Positions 45,472 to 54,036 of a DNA stretch of 56,446 nt are shown here, one piece after another. The notes beneath the pieces were generated by a model. That model worked only from the letters and a program-made list of their open reading frames with translations, did not search any database and had not been told where the DNA came from. A program made the translations under genes and the position numbers. Positions within the stretch are counted from its first letter, which is position 1, and the number at the start of each line of letters is the position of its first letter. Source of the DNA: Bacteroidales bacterium (GTDB lineage Bacteria > Bacteroidota > Bacteroidia > Bacteroidales > UBA932); the NCBI GenBank assembly GCA_017471045.1, contig JAFUWZ010000039.1, positions 1-56,446 on the forward strand, given 5' to 3'.

Positions 45472-45723
45472 TTATTTGATTTCCGTCAACTTTCCTGTCA
45501 CAGAATTCCAGGGCGTTGGAATCACGGCACCCGCATTCTTGACAACCTTGGCGTCTCCGATCTTCAGTCCCAACGCCTCCTGCAGGAGGACAGAAAGACA
45601 CGTGTCCATGCAACTGGGCACGGCCAGTTTCTTGTCCGGGAACTTGTCCGTCATAGGCTTCTCATAGCCTTTTGAGGCCACGAGCCCGCGATTGGACACG
45701 TGAACCTTGTCGATATTGCTCAT
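45472..45723 (-). pseudogene. Truncated beta-carbonic-anhydrase-like fragment
   Basis: 83 residues. The segment KKLAVPSCMDTCLSVLLQEA and LGLKIGDAKVVKNAGAVIPT matches the first zinc-ligand region of beta-class carbonic anhydrases (CMDTR-L...NAGA), with Cys in place of the usual Arg after CMDT. The frame ends after PWNSVTGKLTEIK, before the HHxxC zinc-ligand region, so it cannot form a normal active site. The esterase gene starts three bases on, as if the 3' half had been replaced. It overlaps the preceding membrane-protein remnant by ATGA-type coupling. Confidence 0.65.
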
Positions 45724-45862
45724 AAAACAACAACCATTAATCCGGCAACCAGCGCGGCTGGAATACCCAGAATCATACCGATAAGGGCGTCAAAACCATT
45801 CACGACAACCCACAGGGCGTAAACAGACCGCAGGCAATGAGGGATTCAACGAGGAAAGTCAT
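45720..45862 (-). pseudogene. Frame-shifted remnant of a small membrane protein
   Basis: An ATG at 45862 opens a hydrophobic start (MTFLVESLIACGL) that stops early; in another frame a hydrophobic C-terminus (VYALWVVVNGFDALIG then two Gly/Val-rich helix turns) runs to a TGA at 45720-45722, overlapping the carbonic anhydrase ATG. Together these suggest a two-helix membrane protein broken by a small indel. The ATGA overlap indicates the ancestor was in an operon with the carbonic anhydrase. Confidence 0.45.
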
Positions 45863-45908
45863 AATGCTGGCGCTTCTTATCGGCCGCTATGTGTGTACGG
45901 GCTTCCAT
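45846..45908 (-). pseudogene. 20-codon N-terminal remnant
   Basis: An ATG at 45908 gives a charged peptide beginning MEARTHIAADKKRQ and ending DFPR before a TGA. It follows a full promoter and overlaps the membrane-protein remnant in another frame. It looks like the N-terminus of a longer lost gene. I cannot name the family with confidence. Confidence 0.35.
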
Positions 45909-45942
45909 GATTTAGTGATGTCTCTTCATCCGTCCTCAACTA

Positions 45943-45974
45943 CAAACTTAATAATAATTATTGAATTGTACAAA
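45943..45974 (-). promoter_or_regulatory. Intact promoter driving the decayed operon
   Basis: The minus strand shows TTTG (45971-45974), 20 bases, TAAGTTTG (45943-45950). Both boxes match the consensus although the genes behind them are broken; the esterase fusion gene may now use it. Confidence 0.7.
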
Positions 45975-46066
45975 GGCCTATACTGACGCTCAGGATGACA
46001 GGGACTGGCGAGGGTTGCCTTCCGGAAAAAATGGCCAGAAATAAACTTTTCAAGCCGAAAAATGTC

Positions 46067-46074
46067 TATATTTA
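46067..46074 (+). promoter_or_regulatory. -7-like box of the efflux operon
   Basis: TATATTTA differs from TAnnTTTG only in the last base and lies 24 bases before the ATG at 46099. No good -33 is seen. The rest of 45975-46098 holds nothing I can name. Confidence 0.4.
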
Positions 46075-46098
46075 CATAGGAATTACGGATACCATTAT

Positions 46099-47454
46099 AT
46101 GAAACGAACTGACAGAGTTCTGGCCGCGCTGTCCTTGTCTGCCGGCCTGCTGATCGTCCATTTGCCCGCCGAGGCCCAGCCGACGGTCCAACCCGTCACC
46201 CTCTCCCGACTCTCGTCCAAACCCGCCGTCTGGACGCTGGACGACTGCATCCGCTATGCGATGGAGAACAACATCCAGCTGCAGCAAAGCCGCAACGATA
46301 TCCTCTCCGGGCAGGAAGACCTGGCAGAGGCGAAAGCGGCCCGCTTGCCCTCCGTGTCCGCCTCCTCTTCGCAGGGCGTCAGCTTCATCCCATCTTCCGG
46401 GGATGCGCCGGCTTATTCCGGCAGCTATAACGTCGGGGCTTCGATGACCCTCTATAGCGGCGGGAGACTCCGCAACGCCATCCGGCAGCAGGAAATACAC
46501 ACCGCCTCCGACTCGCTCAGCCTCCAGATGCAGAGCGACGAGATCCGCATCGCCATCATCCAGGCCTTCATCCACTGTCTCTACGCCCGGGACAACGTCG
46601 CCGTCCGGGAAAGTACGGCAGAAGCCTCGCAGAAGCAGCGGGACCGCGCCTACGAGATGTGGAAAGCCGGATCGATCAGCAAGGTCGATTTCACCCAGCT
46701 GGAGAGCCAGCTCTTCAGCGACAAATACCAGCTCACCACCGCCCGTACCACGCTCGACAGCTACCTTCTGCAGCTCAAGCAGCTGCTCGAGCTGGATCTG
46801 GAAGACGAGATGGTGCTGGACGATGCGGCCCTGACCGACGAGGACGTACTTCGCCTGCTGCCCCCTAAATCCGACGTCTATGCCGCCGCGATCGACTACA
46901 TGCCTGAAGTGCAGATCAGCGACCTCAACATCCAGGCCGCCGAGATCGCGGAAGAGAACGCCCGGGCCGGCTTCCTGCCCTCGGTCTCCCTGTCCGCGGG
47001 ACTCGGCTCCGGCAACCGCGCCGGCAACGGCGGCTTCGGCAGCCAGCTCTGGAACAACCTCAGCCAGAATGTAGGGCTCTCGCTCTCGGTTCCCATCTAC
47101 TCACAGCGCAGAAACCGGACAGCGGTCAACAAGGCCCGCATCGCGGCCGAGAACTCCCGTCTCAGCGCCGTCAGTGCCCGGAAACAAGTCCTGCGCGAGG
47201 TGGAGACCACCTATCTGGACGCCGTCTCCGCCCAGGCCCAATATGTCGCCGCCGTCGAGAAGAGCCGCTATGCCCTCCAGAGTTACGAGCTGACCCGCGA
47301 ACAGTTCAACGTCGGCATGAAAAACACCGTCGAGCTCATCACCGCCCAGAATGAATATTCATCCGCCCGTCAGGCTGAAATCCAGGCCAAGTACATCGCC
47401 CTGATGAACCGCTCCATCTTGGACATTTACCAAGGAAAACATCTAGACCAGTGA
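46099..47454 (+). CDS. TolC-family outer membrane efflux protein
   Basis: 451 residues with a cleavable signal (ending near AEAQ, residue 28). The protein has the internal duplication of outer-membrane factors: two OEP repeats rich in helix (WTLDDCIRYAMENNIQLQQSRNDI and VQISDLNIQAAEIAEENARAG) that form the periplasmic tunnel, plus strands for the beta barrel. It is the exit duct of the tripartite export system encoded by this and the next three genes. The adaptor gene follows after seven bases. Confidence 0.93.
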   Translation: MKRTDRVLAALSLSAGLLIVHLPAEAQPTVQPVTLSRLSSKPAVWTLDDCIRYAMENNIQLQQSRNDILSGQEDLAEAKAARLPSVSASSSQGVSFIPSSGDAPAYSGSYNVGASMTLYSGGRLRNAIRQQEIHTASDSLSLQMQSDEIRIAIIQAFIHCLYARDNVAVRESTAEASQKQRDRAYEMWKAGSISKVDFTQLESQLFSDKYQLTTARTTLDSYLLQLKQLLELDLEDEMVLDDAALTDEDVLRLLPPKSDVYAAAIDYMPEVQISDLNIQAAEIAEENARAGFLPSVSLSAGLGSGNRAGNGGFGSQLWNNLSQNVGLSLSVPIYSQRRNRTAVNKARIAAENSRLSAVSARKQVLREVETTYLDAVSAQAQYVAAVEKSRYALQSYELTREQFNVGMKNTVELITAQNEYSSARQAEIQAKYIALMNRSILDIYQGKHLDQ

Positions 47455-47461
47455 TACACCC

Positions 47462-48643
47462 ATGAAAAAGAAGAAATGGATCATCCCCGCCGTCTGCCTC
47501 GCCGCAGCGGCTGCCGTCGCCCTTTTCTTCCTGCTGCGCGGGCAGGACAAAGGGACGCTATCCCTTGCCACGGACCGGGTCTCCCCCGGCACCATAACGA
47601 CCACCGTCACCGCGACGGGTGCCCTGGAACCGGTCATGAAGGTCGAAGTCGGCACGCAGGTCTCCGGTATTATCTCCAAGCTCTTCGTGGACTACAACGA
47701 CGAAGTCAAGGCCGGCCAGGTCATCGCAGAGATGGACAAGGTTACCCTCGAGTCCGAGTACCAGTCCGCCTTGTCGTCCCTGTCGAGCGCCAAGACCGAA
47801 TACGACTACCGCAAGAAGGAATACGAGCGGATGAAGACCTTGCATGACAAGGAACTGGTCAGCGACTCCGACTACGACCTCGCCCTCTACAACTACCAGC
47901 GGGCCAAGAGCAGCTACGACCAGTCCAGTTCGTCGATGGCCAAGGTCAAGCGCAACCTCAGCTATGCGACCATCACCTCCCCCATCGACGGGGTCGTCAT
48001 CAGCAAGGCGGTCGAGGAAGGACAGACGGTCGCGGCCGGATTTTCCACCCCGACCCTCTTCACGATCGCCAATGACCTGACCAAGATGCAGGTGATCGCC
48101 GCCATCGACGAGGCCGACATCGGCCAGGTCAAGGAAGGGCAGCGGGTCGAATTCACCGTGGACGCATTCCCGGATGACCTCTTCGACGGCAGCGTCAAGC
48201 AAGTGCGGCTCGAAGCCACGACCAGTTCGAACGTCGTCACCTATGAGGTCGTCATCACGGCCGACAACCCCGAGCTCAAGCTCAAACCCGGCATGACCGC
48301 CAATGTCACCGTCTATACGCTGGAGCACGACCAGGCGCTCACCGTCAAGAGCAGCGCCCTGAAGTTCAACCCCGACCCGGAGATCCTCAGCAAACTCGGT
48401 TACGAAGTGGCCGAGAGCGCCGTGAAGGGCCAGAAGGTATGGCTCGTGAACGGCAAGCGCCTGACCCCGAGGTCCGTCGAGAAAGGCGCTGCGACCGGAG
48501 ACCGGACCGAGATCCTCGCCGGACTGGACAACGGCGAGACCGTCGCCACCGGCCTCCAGCAGACGAAAAAGAAAGAAGTTCCCACCCCAGGCAGTTCAGA
48601 GCGCAGTCCCTTCGCGCCCAGCCGGCCGGGCGGCAGGAGATAA
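47462..48643 (+). CDS. HlyD/MacA-type periplasmic adaptor
   Basis: 393 residues with one N-terminal membrane anchor (about 5-24). The lipoyl/barrel-sandwich halves are VEVGTQVSGIISKLFVDYNDEVKAGQVIAEMD and SYATITSPIDGVVISKAVEEGQTV, separated by a coiled-coil hairpin (about 95-160). A beta-barrel and membrane-proximal domain follow (TKMQVIAAIDEADIGQVKEGQ). It should bridge the inner-membrane permease and the TolC protein. The C-terminal tail is Pro/Ser/Arg-rich. The ATPase gene starts six bases after its stop. Confidence 0.94.
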   Translation: MKKKKWIIPAVCLAAAAAVALFFLLRGQDKGTLSLATDRVSPGTITTTVTATGALEPVMKVEVGTQVSGIISKLFVDYNDEVKAGQVIAEMDKVTLESEYQSALSSLSSAKTEYDYRKKEYERMKTLHDKELVSDSDYDLALYNYQRAKSSYDQSSSSMAKVKRNLSYATITSPIDGVVISKAVEEGQTVAAGFSTPTLFTIANDLTKMQVIAAIDEADIGQVKEGQRVEFTVDAFPDDLFDGSVKQVRLEATTSSNVVTYEVVITADNPELKLKPGMTANVTVYTLEHDQALTVKSSALKFNPDPEILSKLGYEVAESAVKGQKVWLVNGKRLTPRSVEKGAATGDRTEILAGLDNGETVATGLQQTKKKEVPTPGSSERSPFAPSRPGGRR

Positions 48644-48649
48644 AGCCCT

Positions 48650-49390
48650 ATGAAAGAAGTCATCCGACTGGATCATATCTGCCGCGACTTCCAGGTGGGA
48701 GAAGAGACGGTACACGCCCTGCGTCACGTGAGTTTCACAATCACCGAAGGCGAGTTCGTCACCATCATGGGTACCTCCGGATCCGGCAAATCGACCCTCC
48801 TCAACACCCTCGGCTGCCTGGACACGCCCAGCTCGGGCGAATACTACCTGGACGGCGTGTCAGTGCGCACGATGAACAAGGACGAGCGGGCGACCCTGCG
48901 CAACCGCAAGATCGGCTTCGTCTTCCAGAACTACAATCTCCTGGCCAAAACGACCGCCATCGAAAACGTCGAACTTCCCTTGCTCTACAATCCGGCCTAC
49001 AACGCCGCCCAGCGGCGCGAAATGGCCATCGAGGCCCTCAAGGCCGTCGGCCTCGGCGACCGCCTCCTCCACAAGAGCAACCAGATGTCCGGCGGACAGA
49101 TGCAGCGCGTGGCCATCGCCAGGGCCCTGGTCAACAACCCAGCCGTCATCCTGGCCGACGAAGCGACGGGCAACCTCGACACCCGCACCAGTTTCGAGGT
49201 GCTCGTCCTCTTCCAGCGGCTCCACGCCGAAGGGAAGACCCTCATCTTCGTCACACACAATCCCGAACTGTCCGCCTACAGCAGCCGCACCATCACCCTG
49301 CGGGACGGTCGCGTCATCAGCGACACCCGCAACGAACAAATCCAAGATGCGTCGGAGGCCCTGAAGAACCTTCCCGTCCAAAACGACTGA
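48650..49390 (+). CDS. MacB-type ABC transporter ATP-binding protein
   Basis: 246 residues. Walker A GTSGSGKST is at 41-49, the ABC signature reads MSGGQMQRVAIARAL, Walker B ends VILADEATGNLDTRT, and the switch His is in FVTHNPE. This LolD/MacB subgroup powers export of substrates from the periplasm or extraction from the inner membrane. In this operon ATPase and permease are separate polypeptides, unlike fused MacB. It pairs with the permease starting four bases on. Confidence 0.95.
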   Translation: MKEVIRLDHICRDFQVGEETVHALRHVSFTITEGEFVTIMGTSGSGKSTLLNTLGCLDTPSSGEYYLDGVSVRTMNKDERATLRNRKIGFVFQNYNLLAKTTAIENVELPLLYNPAYNAAQRREMAIEALKAVGLGDRLLHKSNQMSGGQMQRVAIARALVNNPAVILADEATGNLDTRTSFEVLVLFQRLHAEGKTLIFVTHNPELSAYSSRTITLRDGRVISDTRNEQIQDASEALKNLPVQND

Positions 49391-49394
49391 CCCC

Positions 49395-50615
49395 ATGAAT
49401 TTCGCCAACCTGACTTCCATCGCCGTCAAAGCGCTGATGAACAACAAACTGCGCGGTTTCCTCACGATGCTGGGCATCATCATCGGCGTCGGCTCCGTCA
49501 TCACGATGCTCGCCATCGGCCAAGGCTCCAAGAAGAGCATCCAGGCGGAAATCAGCGCGATGGGTTCCAACATGATCATGATCCGTCCCGGCGGCAACAT
49601 GCGCGGCGGCGTGCGGATGAGCGGGGAAAGCATGAAATCCCTGACCATCAACGATCTCAATTCGATCATGGAGAACGCGAACTATGTCACGCACGTCTCT
49701 CCCGTCGTGACTTCTTCCGGACAAGCCATCTTCGGTGCCAACAACACCCCGACCAGCCTGTACGGCGTCACGATGGACTATCTCGAGATCCGCGGCTACG
49801 CCGTGGAGGAAGGAGACGGCTTCTCCGACCAGGACATCCGCGCCGCCGCCAAGGTGTGCATCATCGGCAAGACTACGGCCGAGACCCTGTTCGGCGAAGG
49901 CGTCAACCCCATCGGCAAAACCCTGCGCTTCGGGAGCATCCCCTTCCGCGTGGTCGGCCTGCTGGAGAGCAAGGGCTACAACAGCATGGGACAAGACCAG
50001 GACGACCTGCTGATCGCCCCCTATACCACGGTACAAAAGCGCCTGCTGGCGCAGAACAACATCCAGCAGATCATCTGTTCCGCGATCAGCGAAGACTACA
50101 GCAGTGCCGCCATCGACGAGATCACCGACATCCTCCGCGGCAACCACAAGCTCAAGGAAGGGGCGGACAATGATTTCAACATCCGTTCCCAGGAGGAAAT
50201 GAGCGAGATGATGACCTCGACCAGCGACATGATGACCATCCTGCTGGCCGCCGTCGCCGGCATCTCCCTGCTCGTTGGCGGTATTGGCATCATGAACATC
50301 ATGTATGTCTCCGTGACGGAGCGTACCAAGGAGATCGGCCTGCGGATGAGCATCGGGGCCAAGAGCCGGGATATCCTCGCGCAGTTCCTGATCGAGTCGG
50401 TCCTGATCAGCGTGACAGGCGGCCTGATCGGCGTCATCTTCGGCGTGCTGGCCGCATACTTGGTCAAATGGCTGGCCAGTTTCCCGATCAGCATCCAGCC
50501 CTGGACGATCCTGCTGGCCTTCGGCGTCTGTACCGTCACCGGCGTCTTCTTCGGCTGGTACCCCGCCCGTAAAGCGGCCAACCTCGACCCGATCGAAGCG
50601 CTGCGCTACGAATAG
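49395..50615 (+). CDS. MacB-type ABC transporter permease (FtsX fold)
   Basis: 406 residues. One N-terminal helix (about 18-40), a large MacB periplasmic domain (about 45-270, with GSNMIMIRPGG) and three C-terminal helices with the FtsX motif MYVSVTERTKEIGLRMSIGAK. It uses mechanotransmission to push substrates from the periplasm into the TolC duct. The substrate may be an antimicrobial peptide, a lipid or a secreted peptide; nothing in the operon identifies it. It is the last gene and is convergent with metY. Confidence 0.94.
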   Translation: MNFANLTSIAVKALMNNKLRGFLTMLGIIIGVGSVITMLAIGQGSKKSIQAEISAMGSNMIMIRPGGNMRGGVRMSGESMKSLTINDLNSIMENANYVTHVSPVVTSSGQAIFGANNTPTSLYGVTMDYLEIRGYAVEEGDGFSDQDIRAAAKVCIIGKTTAETLFGEGVNPIGKTLRFGSIPFRVVGLLESKGYNSMGQDQDDLLIAPYTTVQKRLLAQNNIQQIICSAISEDYSSAAIDEITDILRGNHKLKEGADNDFNIRSQEEMSEMMTSTSDMMTILLAAVAGISLLVGGIGIMNIMYVSVTERTKEIGLRMSIGAKSRDILAQFLIESVLISVTGGLIGVIFGVLAAYLVKWLASFPISIQPWTILLAFGVCTVTGVFFGWYPARKAANLDPIEALRYE

Positions 50616-50646
50616 GCCGAGGCTGGCAAAAACCGTTCTTTCACAT

Positions 50647-51933
50647 TCAGATCCGCTCGAAAGCCTGGTCGAGATCGGCAAGCAGGTCATCGATGTGCTC
50701 GGTGCCGATCGACAGCCGGATGGTGCTCTGGAAGATGCCCTGGTCCGTCAGTTCCGCTTCCGTCAGTTGGGAGTGGGTTGTCGTGGCCGGATGGATGACC
50801 AGCGACTTGACATCCGCAACGTTGGCCAGCAGGGAGAAGAGTTGCAAGCTGTCGATGAAGCGGAAAGCTTCCTCCTGTCCGCCCTTGATCTCGAAGGTGA
50901 AGATGGATCCTCCCCCGTTGGGGAAATATTTCAGGTACTGCCCATGGTCCGGATGGGACGGCAAGGCCGGATGATTGACCCGGGTCACCTTCGGATGTTT
51001 CGCGAGATAATCCACGACCTTCAAGGCATTCGAAACATGGCGCTCAACGCGCAGGGAAAGCGTTTCCAGGCCCTGCAGGAAGATGAAGGCACTCACGGGA
51101 GACAGGGTCGATCCCGTATCCCGGAGCAGGATGGCCCTCGCCCGGGTGATGTAGGCCGCCGGCCCGACGGCGTCTGCGAAGACGATCCCATGGTAACTGT
51201 TTTCCGGCTCCGTAAACTGCGGGAACTTGCCGGAGGCCTTCCAGTCGAAGCGGCCGGAATCCACGATCACGCCGCCGATCGCCGTCCCGTGGCCACCGAT
51301 AAACTTGGTTGCGGAATGCACGACAATATCCGCTCCGTACTCGATCGGACGAAACAGGAACGGCGTCGCGAAGGTATTGTCCACCACCAGGGGGATCCGG
51401 TGGGCGTGCGCGATCGCAGCCACGGCCTCAATGTCGATCAGATTGGAATTGGGGTTGCCGAACGACTCGATGAAGATGGCTTTGGTCTCCGGACGCAGGG
51501 CACGTTCGAAGTTGCCCAGGTCGGCGGGATCGACGAAGGTCGTTGTCACGCCGTAGGGCACCAGCGTATGCCGGAGCAGGTCATAGGTGCCGCCATAGAT
51601 GGTCTTGGCCGAAACGATGTGGTCTCCGGCACGCGTCAGATTGAGCAGCGCATACGTGACCGCCGCCGCGCCGGAAGCCACGGCGAGCGCCCCCACTCCG
51701 CCCTCAAGCGCCGCGATGCGACGCTCCAGCACATCCTGGGTCGAATTGGTCAGGCGGCTGTAGATGTTGCCGGGATCCGCCAGCCCGAACCGGGCCGCCG
51801 CATGCGCGGAATTATGGAAGACATAGGAAGAGGTCTGGTACACGGGTACGGCCCTTGCATCGGACGCCGGATCTGCCTGCTCCTGACCCACATGGAGCTG
51901 AAGGGTTTCGAAGTGGAGTTTGTTCTCGCTCAT
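50647..51933 (-). CDS. metY: O-acetylhomoserine sulfhydrylase / aminocarboxypropyltransferase
   Basis: 428 residues. A PLP enzyme that makes homocysteine from O-acetylhomoserine and sulfide. Family segments are PVYQTSSYVFHNSAHAAARF, YSRLTNSTQDVLERRIAALEGG and the Schiff-base lysine in HSATKFIGGHGT (near 207). The insertion FDWKASGKFPQFTEPENSYHG distinguishes MetY from the related cystathionine enzymes. It has a full promoter and is divergent from an Lrp/AsnC regulator gene, which is a plausible controller. Confidence 0.95.
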   Translation of the reverse strand: MSENKLHFETLQLHVGQEQADPASDARAVPVYQTSSYVFHNSAHAAARFGLADPGNIYSRLTNSTQDVLERRIAALEGGVGALAVASGAAAVTYALLNLTRAGDHIVSAKTIYGGTYDLLRHTLVPYGVTTTFVDPADLGNFERALRPETKAIFIESFGNPNSNLIDIEAVAAIAHAHRIPLVVDNTFATPFLFRPIEYGADIVVHSATKFIGGHGTAIGGVIVDSGRFDWKASGKFPQFTEPENSYHGIVFADAVGPAAYITRARAILLRDTGSTLSPVSAFIFLQGLETLSLRVERHVSNALKVVDYLAKHPKVTRVNHPALPSHPDHGQYLKYFPNGGGSIFTFEIKGGQEEAFRFIDSLQLFSLLANVADVKSLVIHPATTTHSQLTEAELTDQGIFQSTIRLSIGTEHIDDLLADLDQAFERI

Positions 51934-51962
51934 GACTATTGCTTTTACTAACTAACTGGCAG

Positions 51963-51993
51963 CAAAGTTAGAGTGAGCAGATTTTTCGAGCAA
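51963..51993 (-). promoter_or_regulatory. metY promoter
   Basis: The minus strand shows TTG (51991-51993), 20 bases, TAACTTTG (51963-51970). The leader is about 29 bases. The spacer to the divergent regulator gene is the likely site of control. Confidence 0.8.
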
Positions 51994-52032
51994 GAAAACA
52001 AATAAAAATAGCATCTTTCAACCGGAAATTAC

Positions 52033-52040
52033 TATCTTTA
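52033..52040 (+). promoter_or_regulatory. -7-like box of the Lrp/AsnC gene
   Basis: TATCTTTA differs from the consensus only in the last base and lies 63 bases before the ATG at 52104. No TTG is found at normal spacing. Confidence 0.4.
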
Positions 52041-52103
52041 CAGTCGATTCGCCCAAATCCCCTCCCATAGATGAGGGCCGGTCAGCAAAAAACACTCCGC
52101 ACC

Positions 52104-52577
52104 ATGACAGAATCCCTGGACAGAACCGACCTGCAGATCCTCCATATCCTGCAAGAAAACGCCCGCATCACGGTCAAGGACCTCGCCCTGAAGGTCCATC
52201 TCTCCCCCACACCGGTCTTTGACCGGCTGCACCGGCTGGAAAAAGAAGGGTACATCCGGCGGTACACGACCCTGCTGGATGCCGCCAAACTGGGACGGGG
52301 CTTCATTGTCTTCTGCAGCGTCAGGCTGCGCCGCATGGGCAAGGACATTGCCCATGACTTCGTCTCCCGGATCCAGGGCATCCCGGAAGTCGCGGAGTGT
52401 TACAACATCTCCGGCGAGTTCGACTATCTGCTGAAAATCTATGCTCCCGACATGCAGTATTACAACGACTTTATCATCAACACCCTGGGCACGATCGAAA
52501 GCCTCGGCTCGATCCAGAGCAGCTTCGTGATGAACGAGATCAAGAGCAGTTGCGGCCTTCCGGCCAGTATCTTATAG
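52104..52577 (+). CDS. Lrp/AsnC-family transcriptional regulator
   Basis: 157 residues from the ATG at 52104; an in-frame ATG at 52071 would add 11 residues and is less typical. The N-terminal HTH is LDRTDLQILHILQENARITVKDLALKV followed by LSPTPVFDRLHRLEKEGYIRRY, and the C-terminal RAM domain (about 65-150) includes VAECYNISGEFDYLLKIYA, the effector-binding turn. It probably senses an amino acid. Its divergent position suggests control of metY, and the oxidoreductase gene follows after 10 bases. Confidence 0.93.
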   Translation: MTESLDRTDLQILHILQENARITVKDLALKVHLSPTPVFDRLHRLEKEGYIRRYTTLLDAAKLGRGFIVFCSVRLRRMGKDIAHDFVSRIQGIPEVAECYNISGEFDYLLKIYAPDMQYYNDFIINTLGTIESLGSIQSSFVMNEIKSSCGLPASIL

Positions 52578-52587
52578 ACTCAGAACA

Positions 52588-54036
52588 ATGAAAAAAGTGA
52601 TCGTGATCGGAGCCGGTATATCCGGCCTTACCGCCGGCATCTATGCCCGCCGCTCGGGATTTGAAGTGACACTCCTCGAAAAAACCGCCTCCCCTGGAGG
52701 GATGATCACCTGCTGGAACCGCAAGGGCTATACCTTCGAGGGCGGCATGCATTGGCTGATCGGCTCTACGCCCCGATACGAAGTCCACGAGATCTGGAAG
52801 GACACCGGTGCGCTGCAGGCCAACAATCCGGTCCACTTCAAAGACCCGATGTACACCCTCCTGGAGGAGGACGGGACGAGGCTGAGCCTGCACCGTGACT
52901 TGCGGGAACTGGGCGAGGGCCCTGCCGCCCGGCGCCTGCGCCGCCACGTCCGCCGGTTCGAAGCCGTATGCCTGCAGCCTGCCGACGTCCCGGGCGTGCG
53001 CTGCCTGACGCCGCGCAAGACAAACCTCAAAGGCGTACTGAAGATGATCCCGGCCGTCCTGCTCTATCCGTGGCTGGTCAACATCTCCACGGAGCGCTAC
53101 CTGAGCCGCTTCAAGGACGGACGGGTGCGCAACCTGCTCCGCTCCGTCGTCTGGCCCGAATACAACGCGCTTTCTTTCGTCTACACGCTCAGCACCTTCA
53201 CCTCCGGAGACAGCGGATATCCGGCCGGCGGCTCCCTTCAGATGGGCCGCAACATGGCCGGGACCCTGGAGAGCCTGGGCGGCACGATCCGCTACGGGAC
53301 GATGGTCCGATGCGTGCGGAAGACGGATGACGGCCGATATGAGGTCCAGACGGACCTGGGGACGGAGACGGCGGATGCGGTGATCGTCAGCATCGACGCC
53401 CGCACGGCGATCGAGACCCTCTTCGGAGAGCCGCTCCAGGACCGGTGGGCCCGGCGGCTGCGCAAGATCCTGCACACGGCCCAGTGCTCCCTGGTGAGCC
53501 TGGGCGTCCGGACCGACCTGTCGGCCTATCCCGAGACCATGCAGCTGCTCCAGAAGCAGCCCTTCGAAGCAGCCAGCCTGTCGTACGATCTTTTGATGGT
53601 CAACAATTACGCCCGCTTCGGCTACGCGCCACAGGGCTGCAGCACATTGACCGTACTGCTGCGCGGCAAGAGTTTCGAATATTGGAAGAAAGCCCGGGAA
53701 GACGGGACCTACAAGGCCAAGAAGCAACAGCTGGCCCAAGCCGTGATCCGGCGGCTGGAAACGTTCATCCCCGAGATCCGGGGACAGGTGGAAGCCATTG
53801 ACGTGGCGACGCCCGCGACCTTCCAACGCTATTGCAACATGCACGAAGGCTCCTACATGACCTTATGGAGAGCCGGAGACCGGCCCTGCCGCGTCCCGGC
53901 CCGCTTCGGACAGGGTCTCTATTTCGCCGGACAGCGTACCAGCCTGTGCGGCGGCCTGCCCGTTGCCGCGACAACAGGACGCAAGGCAGCCATGCTGCTG
54001 TGCAAGGATTTCGATACAGTCTTTGTCGAGCGCTAA
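52588..54036 (+). CDS. FAD-dependent oxidoreductase of the phytoene desaturase/carotene isomerase family
   Basis: 482 residues. The N-terminal dinucleotide fold [21 protein letters not shown] and the following [20 protein letters not shown] are the CrtI/CrtISO signature; [24 protein letters not shown] in the middle and [26 protein letters not shown] near the end are the substrate and C-terminal FAD blocks. Substrates in the wider family are carotenoids, retinoids or other isoprenoids; no other carotenoid gene is in the window. It follows the Lrp gene and its stop overlaps the GH95 stop by a few bases. Confidence 0.85.
   Translation: MKKVIVIGAGISGLTAGIYARRSGFEVTLLEKTASPGGMITCWNRKGYTFEGGMHWLIGSTPRYEVHEIWKDTGALQANNPVHFKDPMYTLLEEDGTRLSLHRDLRELGEGPAARRLRRHVRRFEAVCLQPADVPGVRCLTPRKTNLKGVLKMIPAVLLYPWLVNISTERYLSRFKDGRVRNLLRSVVWPEYNALSFVYTLSTFTSGDSGYPAGGSLQMGRNMAGTLESLGGTIRYGTMVRCVRKTDDGRYEVQTDLGTETADAVIVSIDARTAIETLFGEPLQDRWARRLRKILHTAQCSLVSLGVRTDLSAYPETMQLLQKQPFEAASLSYDLLMVNNYARFGYAPQGCSTLTVLLRGKSFEYWKKAREDGTYKAKKQQLAQAVIRRLETFIPEIRGQVEAIDVATPATFQRYCNMHEGSYMTLWRAGDRPCRVPARFGQGLYFAGQRTSLCGGLPVAATTGRKAAMLLCKDFDTVFVER

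Noticed and set aside
45724-46098. A possible tRNA or structured RNA in the 375-base spacer
   Set aside because: No cloverleaf or terminator pattern found; the leftward promoter and gene remnants account for most of it.
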